Of a stretch of 64,000 bases of DNA, positions 8,137 to 15,312 are shown piece after piece (within the stretch, counting starts at the first letter, position 1; each line of letters opens with the position of its first letter). The notes beneath the pieces are model-generated. The model was not told the origin of the DNA and did no database searches. It saw only the letters and a list, made by a program, of their open reading frames with translations. The DNA is from Paenibacillus oceani (GTDB lineage Bacteria; Bacillota; Bacilli; Paenibacillales; NBRC-103111). The DNA lies in the NCBI RefSeq assembly GCF_014705615.1, contig NZ_JACXJA010000005.1, positions 248,001 to 312,000 of the forward strand, written 5' to 3'. A program made the translations under genes and the position numbers.

Positions 8137-10464
8137 TTACGCTAACGTCAAGTTCCCCGTACTATGCCGGATTCCGGCAGCCTCCGCCGGCAAGGACGAC
8201 CTGTCGACATTTTCTTCGATGACGGAATTGACAAATAAGTAGTTGCCGCCTCCGAAGCCCCCGCCCGATACGGCATACTTCCCGCCCACGAACCGCGATC
8301 CGAACGCTTTCAGCTTATGAGTGCCGCCCTCGATATGAAAATGCGCCGTATTCGCATCGGCCGCCGTGCTCGTGCAATCGCCGAAGCTCCACGTAATGAC
8401 GTTGCCCGGGTCCACGCTTTTCAGAAACGCCTTCTCGCCGTTCGTGCCGCTGAACACCGCGCCTCCGTCGATCGTTATCGACTGGTCCGGCGTATTTTTT
8501 GCATTGTTGACGTCGCCGACCTTATCCCACGCTCCGGTGAACAGGAAGCCGCAGTTGATCAGCCCGCCGCCCTGCATGATGATTTCCCGCGTGCCGACCT
8601 TCACTTTTCCGCTTACCGGCAAGCCCTTGAACCATGTATTAATCAGCGTCAGCTTGTTGATGCTGCCGAGATTGATCTCTTCCACGTTCGTAAACTCGGT
8701 ATTGAGGATCGTCAGCTCGCCGTTGCTCGGCGTAAAGCCGACTTGCGTCGTACCGGCACGGATCGGACGGGCCAGCTCGTAGCCTTTCATCATTCCGAAC
8801 GAGCAGCTGTCGATGATGTTTTTCCGTTTGCCGCGCGACGAGCCTTTGCTGATCGTAATCATTTCTTGCGCCGTACAGCCTCTCATCTGCAAGCCGTCCA
8901 TGTTGACCCAGATCGATCCGGAGTTGGCCATCTTCGTCCCCGGCTTCGTATACGTAACCACCGCATGGCAATCTTCCAAGGTCAGATCGGTCAGACGTTT
9001 GTTCGCCACGATCCGCGAGGCGATATGTTTCTTCACCGTGACGCGCTTCGCGCTGTCGCCCCAGAACGTGCCGCTGTTCGCAAACGACAGCAGCCCCGAG
9101 TTGCCGATGTACGTCAAGTCGTGCTCGTATTGGCCGTGCGTGACGAACGGACCGTACTCGTCCCCGTCGCCGTGGCAGTTCTCGACCATGCAGTAGGCCG
9201 CGCACGTAAAGTCGTTCAGATGGCGCGCGTTGCTCGTGTTGCAGTCTTTCACATGCCCGTACAGCACGTTGATCTGCTGCGTCAAATATCCGGTGCCGCC
9301 CCAGTCGCGTTCCTCCGGGTTGATCAGCGTGCAGCGCTCGGTCAGGAAGTGCGTGTTGTAGCGCCGCATGACGACCGGCCAGAACACTTTCGTCGCGTTA
9401 ATCCCTGTCGCGTCACACTCTACCGCATACTCGTAAGCGACCGGGTTCGAACCGATCTGATCCCACTCCGGCGTCGGCCGCTGGCTCGTTCCGTTGACCG
9501 GCACCGGGATGCCGATGAAGTTCATATTCCGGACATGGCAGCGCACCGCCGGCCGGATTTCCTTATACGTAATCTGACGTCCTGCCGCGAGCTGCCAGCC
9601 GGACTTGTAATTGAACCGGACATGGTTGGTCGCCGGGAACACCTCGGTTACCATGATCATGTAATCGAGCTCTTTTTGCGCTCTGCCGCCTGCATTCGCC
9701 GAGATGCCTGCATGCCACCAGCTGCCGATCCGGAACGCCGAGGCGTCAGCCACCTGGAACATGTCGGAGTATTCCAGTATGTCCTCAGTTAAAGTGACGG
9801 TCTGAGTCGCCCCCGTTGCCGTCCCTTGAAAAAACATCACCGCGCCGAACGGATTGTCCAGCGTGTTCAGCTCCATCCCTTCTGTCGTCACCGTATGGTT
9901 GTGGAAGTCTACCTCCAGATTGCTCCGGTGGTACACGTGCCGCTTCGTAAAGTTGAGGTCCGAATGGGCTTCGATCCGGTGGATCGTCAAATCGCCGGCC
10001 ATCGCGTCCAGCGCTGCATCCGCATTTTGGGTGCTGCCGAATATGCCGAACCAGCGGAAATCCGCCACTCCGCTATGTACGACTTCGAAGCGGCCGCTCA
10101 TGCCGTTCACGCTATGCACCGTGCCGCCGTTATCCGCCTTTGTGCTGGCGGCGTTCCACCGAACGAGCTTGCCGCCGCTGTCGCCGCTATTATTGTAACC
10201 GTTTACAACAACATGCTGGCCATCTTTCAGCAATCCCGGCGGCATGGAGGTCAGCTCGGCTACGCTCGCAACCTGCAAGACGCGCCCTGCCTTCTCGGCA
10301 TTGGATGGGGGAGCGTCCGCCATCGCCAGCTTGGAGGCGAAAGCGCTGCCTGCCAGCATGGCGCCTCCGATGCCAAGCGTGCGAAGTACGTGTCTTCTGC
10401 TGATCGCCTTGTCCTGGCCGGCTACCGCCGCATCCGTCGTTCCCTTGTGTTGCTCCTGATTCAT
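8137..10464 (-). CDS. Secreted parallel beta-helix protein B with Tat signal
   Basis: The N-terminus carries a twin-arginine signal: SRRHVLRTLGIGGAMLAG followed by a hydrophobic stretch and a cleavage region near KLAMADA. The mature part begins with a tail-spike/pectate-lyase-like entry domain (GGKLVRWN, ADNGGTVHS, FRWFGIFG). It then has a long region of regularly spaced short hydrophobic strands typical of a right-handed beta-helix. Start ATG 10464 is preceded by AAGGAG. It is a paralogue of the protein at 3379-5565 and sits upstream of an SLH gene, so an extracellular, wall-associated glycan-active role is likely. Catalytic residues cannot be assigned by eye. Confidence 0.82.
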   Translation of the reverse strand: MNQEQHKGTTDAAVAGQDKAISRRHVLRTLGIGGAMLAGSAFASKLAMADAPPSNAEKAGRVLQVASVAELTSMPPGLLKDGQHVVVNGYNNSGDSGGKLVRWNAASTKADNGGTVHSVNGMSGRFEVVHSGVADFRWFGIFGSTQNADAALDAMAGDLTIHRIEAHSDLNFTKRHVYHRSNLEVDFHNHTVTTEGMELNTLDNPFGAVMFFQGTATGATQTVTLTEDILEYSDMFQVADASAFRIGSWWHAGISANAGGRAQKELDYMIMVTEVFPATNHVRFNYKSGWQLAAGRQITYKEIRPAVRCHVRNMNFIGIPVPVNGTSQRPTPEWDQIGSNPVAYEYAVECDATGINATKVFWPVVMRRYNTHFLTERCTLINPEERDWGGTGYLTQQINVLYGHVKDCNTSNARHLNDFTCAAYCMVENCHGDGDEYGPFVTHGQYEHDLTYIGNSGLLSFANSGTFWGDSAKRVTVKKHIASRIVANKRLTDLTLEDCHAVVTYTKPGTKMANSGSIWVNMDGLQMRGCTAQEMITISKGSSRGKRKNIIDSCSFGMMKGYELARPIRAGTTQVGFTPSNGELTILNTEFTNVEEINLGSINKLTLINTWFKGLPVSGKVKVGTREIIMQGGGLINCGFLFTGAWDKVGDVNNAKNTPDQSITIDGGAVFSGTNGEKAFLKSVDPGNVITWSFGDCTSTAADANTAHFHIEGGTHKLKAFGSRFVGGKYAVSGGGFGGGNYLFVNSVIEENVDRSSLPAEAAGIRHSTGNLTLA

Positions 10465-10626
10465 CGCTAACAGCTCCTTTTCATAAGGGGATGGGAATGA
10501 AGCAAATCACATCCGTTGTCTTCGTTTCGCCCTACCAATTGACTCGTTTGTGATTTGTTTATAAACCAAAGTTCATCCTTAATATTAAAAAACCACTCGT
10601 AAGGTTTAACTCTGGTTTGTTTATTC

Positions 10627-10656
10627 ATTATATCCCCCTCTTGTAAGCGCCGTCAA
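10627..10656 (-). promoter_or_regulatory. Sigma-A promoter of beta-helix gene B with cre-like motif
   Basis: TTGACG (10651-10656) and TATAAT (10627-10632) are separated by 18 nt on the minus strand. TGTAAGCGCCGTCA (plus strand 10642-10655) has one mismatch to the cre consensus TGWNANCGNTNWCA and overlaps the -35, which suggests CcpA repression. The leader to the start codon is about 155 nt. Confidence 0.7.
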
Positions 10657-10886
10657 CGATACTTTCTTCGTTTTTCCCCTTAGTTTGCGCGCGTCATTCG
10701 AAGAAATGGCATCATTTTCTAATTTGATACTGATTCGTTTTTTGCGATGAAAGCTTCTCTGCTCGAATGCGTGAAGTTAGGCGGACTTGCACCATTTCAT
10801 AATCCGACCGTACGGGAACGGCTCCCTGCCTTGCAACCGCCTTCAAAAAACTATCGGTTTCCGCGTTGCGGCGCCTTTCTTTTCTT

Positions 10887-10915
10887 TTGGAATCCCGGGG
10901 TATTCATGCTACACT
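10887..10915 (+). promoter_or_regulatory. Sigma-A-like promoter of the Cys/Met-type PLP gene
   Basis: TTGGAA (10887-10892), 17 nt, then TACACT (10910-10915) on the plus strand, about 75 nt upstream of the start codon. Confidence 0.55.
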
Positions 10916-10992
10916 TTTGTAATGGACAACGGCAACCAACCGTGTCATTTCTTGATCCTTTCATAAAAATTGCAATTGAGGAGAAGATCATC

Positions 10993-12162
10993 ATGAACGA
11001 CTCGAACCAAACCAGACCCGAACACTTGACTTGGACAAAGGAAGATATTTGCGCCCATCTCGGCGATGATTACGACTCTTTCATGGGGGCGATCGTGCCG
11101 CCCATTTTCCAGAATTCGTTGTTTACCCGCAAAACGAAAGACCACGGTTATGTTTACACCCGGATCGGAAACCCGACCACCGATATTGCGGAACGCAAAA
11201 TCGCCGCACTGGAAGAAGGCGAAGCGGCCAAATGTTTCTCCTCGGGGATGGGCGCGATCTCCTCGGCCATCATGTACTGGATGAGTCAGGGAGCGCATGT
11301 CGTCTGTGTCCGCAGCGCCTACGGGCCGACACGCGAATTTCTCGGCACTTATCTGAAACGGTTCGGTGTGGAGACCACCTTCGTGACCGGAGACAGCATC
11401 GCCGAGTTCGAAGAAGCGATCCGGCCGAACACGAAACTGATTTTCCTGGAAAGCCCGTCCTCCCAACTGTTCTATATACAGGATCTGGAGGCGGTCGCGA
11501 AGCTGGCTAGATCGCACGGAATCGGAACGATCATCGACAGCACCTGGGCGACTCCCCTGTACCAGAATCCGCTGCGCTACGGGATCGATATGGTCGTTCA
11601 TTCCGCGTCAAAATATTTGGGCGGTCACAGCGACATTATTGGCGGCGTCCTCATCGGCAGCCGGGAGAAGATGGAGCAGATGACGCATGGCGAGCGAGCC
11701 TTGTTCGGCTCGAATATGGACCCCCACCAGGCTTGGCTGCTGCTGCGCGGACTCCGCACTCTCCCTATTCGAATGAAGCAGCATCAAGAATCGGGTATGC
11801 AGGTAGCGGAGTTCCTCGAAAATCATCCGAAGGTGGAGACCGTCTACTACCCGGGGCTCGCCAGCCATCCGCAGTACGAGCTGGGGCGCAACTATTTGTC
11901 CGGTTATACCGGTCTGCTCAGCTTCGTTCCGAAAGGAAGCGAACAAGCGATCTCCGAGATGATCCGGCGGCTGCGCTACTTCGAGCTGGGTCCGAGCTGG
12001 GGCGGCTTCGAAAGCCTGATCAACACCCCGGGTCTCGGAATCTCGGAAGAAGCCTCCCAAGCTACCGGAATCCCTCACGGACTCGTCCGTATCTCCATCG
12101 GACTGGAGCGGGCGGAGTCGCTGATCGAAGATCTCGATCAGGCGCTTAACAGCTTGACATAA
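10993..12162 (+). CDS. Cys/Met metabolism PLP-dependent enzyme (trans-sulfuration family)
   Basis: The 389-aa protein belongs to the fold-type I family that includes cystathionine gamma-synthase, cystathionine beta-lyase and methionine gamma-lyase. Family blocks are YTRIGNPTTDIAERKIAALE, FSSGMGAIS, and HSASKYLGGHSDIIGG, in which the lysine near residue 206 should form the PLP aldimine. The frame opens earlier, but ATG 10993 follows GAGGAGAAG at good spacing. It is the first plus-strand gene of the sugar module and is transcribed from its own promoter. Motifs do not tell synthase from lyase, so the exact reaction is left open. Its place among glycan genes is unexplained. Confidence 0.85.
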   Translation: MNDSNQTRPEHLTWTKEDICAHLGDDYDSFMGAIVPPIFQNSLFTRKTKDHGYVYTRIGNPTTDIAERKIAALEEGEAAKCFSSGMGAISSAIMYWMSQGAHVVCVRSAYGPTREFLGTYLKRFGVETTFVTGDSIAEFEEAIRPNTKLIFLESPSSQLFYIQDLEAVAKLARSHGIGTIIDSTWATPLYQNPLRYGIDMVVHSASKYLGGHSDIIGGVLIGSREKMEQMTHGERALFGSNMDPHQAWLLLRGLRTLPIRMKQHQESGMQVAEFLENHPKVETVYYPGLASHPQYELGRNYLSGYTGLLSFVPKGSEQAISEMIRRLRYFELGPSWGGFESLINTPGLGISEEASQATGIPHGLVRISIGLERAESLIEDLDQALNSLT

Positions 12163-12208
12163 CCGCATTTTCGATTCGAAAAGTTATACGCACGGACAGC
12201 AAACCTGA

Positions 12209-12246
12209 AGATCCGTTTCCTTTCAAGGCGGGAGGGAAGCGGATCT
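12209..12246 (+). terminator. Stem-loop after the PLP gene, possible terminator
   Basis: AGATCCGTTTCC (12209-12220) pairs with GGAAGCGGATCT (12235-12246) in a 12-bp stem. The following T-tract (TGTTCC) is weak, so read-through into the kinase gene is likely. Confidence 0.45.
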
Positions 12247-12284
12247 GTTCCATTCACAGACGATCGCCGAGTGACGCCCGGGAG

Positions 12285-14207
12285 ATGACGCAGCGCATGA
12301 GGATACAGACCTTGTACAGACGGCTGAGCGGCTTGTCCATCCAAACGAAAATGAACGTCCTGATTATCGGGCTGTTAGGATTGCCGTTTTTTATATTCGG
12401 CCTGCTCTGGTTTCAAAAATCGACCGAAACGATCGAAACGAACGCAAGGCAATATAATCAGGAGCTGATCCGGCAAACGGGAGGCCACCTGGATTCGTAC
12501 TTTCGCGACCTGGAGCGTTCTACGTTTCCGCTGGTCTCCCATCCGCTGATCCAGCAATTCATGAGCTTGTCCCCGACCGACACATTTGAGCTGGTGAAGA
12601 TCAAAAGCGCCATCGAGCAAGAACTGCTGCCGAATTTTTTCTTCGGCCGGACAGACATCTACGGCTTCTCGATCGTATCCCGCAACGGAATCTCGACCAA
12701 CTACGGCAACGCCGGACGAATATTCGCCGCCGAGCTGCTGGACGAGCTGAAGGACGACGAAACGTATAAAGTGATGGGCTTAAGACTCGACGGCTCGACT
12801 CCGGTCGTTACGGTCATTCGCAAGTTTTGGGATACACAGGCGTATCAGACCGCCGGCTTCATTATTATCGATTTGAACATGACCCCTTTCTCCAGAATCG
12901 TCTCCAACATCAAACTCGGACAAACCGGCCATCTGTCGATCATCGACAGCGAGGGCAAAATCGTGGAGCACACCGATCCCGCCCTCTGGGGCAAGGCGAT
13001 ACCGGAAGAGGAACTGGCTGTGCTCCGCAGCCAAACCGAGGGGTATTACGAGAAAAAAACGGAGCAGGACACGATGCTTGTGATGTATCACCGTTCCGCG
13101 TTGAACGGCTGGATTATCGTATCCGAGGTGCCGCTTCGGGAGCTTGCCGGCAAGCTGATCGCGATGCGCAACATTTCGCTGTGGGTCGGCTCTTGTCTGA
13201 TCGTGTTCGTCCTGCTCGTGCTCGGCGCTTTCTCGCTGCATCTGACCCGGTCGCTCCAACTGCTGCAGCGTTTGATGTACCGGGCTGAAAACGGCGAGCT
13301 GAACGTGCTCGCACCGGAGAAGCGCTATGACGAAATCGGCAGGCTGAATCGCAGCTTCAACAAAATGGTCGGGGAGATACGCCGGTTGATCGAGGTCGTA
13401 CACGCCTCCGAGCTGAAAGAAAAAGAGCTCGAGCTGAGGCAGAAGGAAGCGATGCTGCTCGCCATGCAGTCTCAAATCAACCCCCACTTTTTGTACAACA
13501 CGCTGGAAGCGATCAATTCGTACGCGGTCGTGGAAGGAGTGCTTCCGATCAGCAATATGACTACGGCGCTTGCCGATCTGTTCCGGTACAGCGTAGGCGA
13601 TCCGAAGGAAGCGGTCACGCTGGAGGAAGAGCTGCGCCATCTGTCCAGCTATTTCGAAATCCAGAAAGAACGGTACCGTTCCCTGGAGGTGGACATCCGG
13701 ACGGACGAACATGTGCTTCCCTACGTACGCGCCGTACGGCTGATCGTGCAGCCGATCGTGGAGAACGCCTTCACCCACGGCTACGAGAAGCACAAGCTGA
13801 AGCCGAGCTACATCGGACTGCATGGGGAAATCCGGGATAACGGATACGTTCTGAGTGTGGTGGATAAAGGGAAAGGAATGCCGCCCGAGCGCAAAGCGGG
13901 GTACGACCGGCTCTTTGCCGGCAACCCAGACGCGGGCGGTGGAGCGCAATATGAGCGGGGGAGCAGCCCCCGAGGCAGCGACGGAGCGTCTTCCGCCGCC
14001 CACCCGGCTGCGGGGCGCGGGCGGATCGGCCTGAGCAACGTTCATCAGCGTATCCGGCTAGTATTCGGGGAGCCGTACGGGATAACGATCCGGCAGTCCG
14101 GCGAGACAGGCACCCGTGTCGATATTCTGCTCCCGTTTCTTGCCAGGCCTGCCCGTTCGGGAGACGGAATCGGCGGAACCCGCGAAAACAGCGGCAAAGA
14201 CGGATAA
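12285..14207 (+). CDS. YesM-family sensor histidine kinase
   Basis: A membrane sensor kinase of the type that controls carbohydrate genes with AraC-type response regulators. A transmembrane segment lies near residues 23-45, then an extracytoplasmic sensor of about 260 residues and a second membrane segment near 305-328. A HAMP region and a coiled linker (ELKEKELELRQKEAMLLA) follow, and the phospho-acceptor box INPHFLYNTLEAIN has its histidine near residue 400. ATP-binding boxes include VQPIVENAFTHG, VVDKGKGMPPE and GRIGLSNVHQRI. Between the last two lies a glycine/serine-rich insert of about 45 residues, making the ATP lid unusually long. The start is uncertain between 12285 and 12297. The response regulator gene follows after 22 nt. 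Confidence 0.92.
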   Translation: MTQRMRIQTLYRRLSGLSIQTKMNVLIIGLLGLPFFIFGLLWFQKSTETIETNARQYNQELIRQTGGHLDSYFRDLERSTFPLVSHPLIQQFMSLSPTDTFELVKIKSAIEQELLPNFFFGRTDIYGFSIVSRNGISTNYGNAGRIFAAELLDELKDDETYKVMGLRLDGSTPVVTVIRKFWDTQAYQTAGFIIIDLNMTPFSRIVSNIKLGQTGHLSIIDSEGKIVEHTDPALWGKAIPEEELAVLRSQTEGYYEKKTEQDTMLVMYHRSALNGWIIVSEVPLRELAGKLIAMRNISLWVGSCLIVFVLLVLGAFSLHLTRSLQLLQRLMYRAENGELNVLAPEKRYDEIGRLNRSFNKMVGEIRRLIEVVHASELKEKELELRQKEAMLLAMQSQINPHFLYNTLEAINSYAVVEGVLPISNMTTALADLFRYSVGDPKEAVTLEEELRHLSSYFEIQKERYRSLEVDIRTDEHVLPYVRAVRLIVQPIVENAFTHGYEKHKLKPSYIGLHGEIRDNGYVLSVVDKGKGMPPERKAGYDRLFAGNPDAGGGAQYERGSSPRGSDGASSAAHPAAGRGRIGLSNVHQRIRLVFGEPYGITIRQSGETGTRVDILLPFLARPARSGDGIGGTRENSGKDG

Positions 14208-14229
14208 CGGACCTAGGAGGAGTTGGAGC

Positions 14230-15285
14230 ATGTATACGGTAATCGTGGCCGACGACGAATATATGGTCAAGCGCAGCTTGTCCAAGCTGATTGAAACGAG
14301 CGGCGAGCCGTTCCGCGTCGCCGGTGAAGCGGAGGACGGCCGAGAGGCGCTGGAGCTGGCGGACCGCCTCTCCCCCGACCTGATTATTACCGATATCCGG
14401 ATGCCGGTAATGGACGGATTGGAGCTGATCGAAGCGCTCAAGCATCGCAAAGGGACCGCCGAGATCGTCGTCCTGTCCGGTTACGACGATTTCGGTTACG
14501 CCCAGCGAGCGCTGCGGGCCGGCGTCTTTGACTATTTGCTCAAACCGGTGAAGCCCCAACTGCTCGTCGCTCTGCTTCAGCGCTTGTCGGACAAGCTGGG
14601 CAAGAACAGGCACGCCGCGACGAAGCGCAGCGAATGGCTGCAATATTCCCGCAACAAAGCCGGCCCGCTCGCCGAGCGCATCTGGCTGCTGAACCGGGAG
14701 GAGGTTCAGGCCGGCCTGTCCGGCCTGCATGCGGACCTTATGGAGGACGAGCCCGAACCGGCCGAGCTGAAGGAACGTTACTCCGATCTGCTGACACTTG
14801 TAACGGCGGAGCTGGAGAACCGCAGCGGCGGAACGATCGCCTCGGCCGCCGTCGAACCCATGACGTGGCCCGATGCGGCGGAGCGGATTGCGGAAGCGGT
14901 CGTCGCTTATGCCGATGAGGTGATGGAAGAGCTGCGCGCGACAAGGAAGTGGGGGGCGCAGCATTATTTGCACAGGGTGGTCGAGCATATCCGGGAACAT
15001 TACGCCAAGCCGACACTCGATCTGCAGGAGGTGGCGGACTTGTGCGAGATGTCTCCGTCGTACTTCAGTCGGGTATTCAAGCAGGAAATCGGCGTCAGCT
15101 TCATTCATTACTTAACCGGACTTAGGCTCGATCAGGCGAAGGCGCTGCTGGAAGATCCTCGCTACAAAACGTACGAAATCGCCCAGACAGTCGGCTATGA
15201 GGATTACCCGCATTTTGCCAAAATGTTCAAAAAACAGATCGGCCTGTCACCGTCCGAATACCGCAAAAGGCTCGGCATCAAATGA
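14230..15285 (+). CDS. YesN-family response regulator with AraC output domain
   Basis: The N-terminal receiver domain has the acidic pair in VIVADDEYMVK, the phospho-acceptor aspartate in IITDIRMPVMDG and the conserved lysine in YLLKPVKP. A linker of about 120 residues leads to a C-terminal AraC helix-turn-helix pair (LQEVADLCEMSPSYFSRVFK and YEIAQTVGYEDYPHFAKMFK). ATG 14230 is chosen over an earlier in-frame start because GGAGGAG precedes it; this gives 351 aa. It is cotranscribed with the YesM-like kinase. It faces the convergent lyase-like gene and presumably activates the adjacent transporter and glycan genes in response to an extracellular sugar, by analogy with other YesMN-LplABC loci. 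Confidence 0.92.
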   Translation: MYTVIVADDEYMVKRSLSKLIETSGEPFRVAGEAEDGREALELADRLSPDLIITDIRMPVMDGLELIEALKHRKGTAEIVVLSGYDDFGYAQRALRAGVFDYLLKPVKPQLLVALLQRLSDKLGKNRHAATKRSEWLQYSRNKAGPLAERIWLLNREEVQAGLSGLHADLMEDEPEPAELKERYSDLLTLVTAELENRSGGTIASAAVEPMTWPDAAERIAEAVVAYADEVMEELRATRKWGAQHYLHRVVEHIREHYAKPTLDLQEVADLCEMSPSYFSRVFKQEIGVSFIHYLTGLRLDQAKALLEDPRYKTYEIAQTVGYEDYPHFAKMFKKQIGLSPSEYRKRLGIK

Positions 15286-15312
15286 TGCCGGGCCTCTATT
15301 TTGCCTATCCAG

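Larger units (their letters stand above)
10465..10992. other. Divergent intergenic region between beta-helix B and the PLP enzyme
   Basis: This 528-nt gap holds the minus-strand promoter of beta-helix B and the plus-strand promoter of the PLP gene, each listed separately. Near 10549-10565 lies an imperfect palindrome around GTTTATAAAC. TTTGTTTAT occurs twice (in that palindrome and near 10616-10624), so these are candidate operator halves inside the transcribed leader of gene B. I see no credible gene between 10660 and 10880. Confidence 0.5.

Noticed and set aside
8317-9792. 491-codon plus-strand open frame opposite beta-helix gene B
   Set aside because: Shadow frame of the conserved beta-helix gene; no domain seen.
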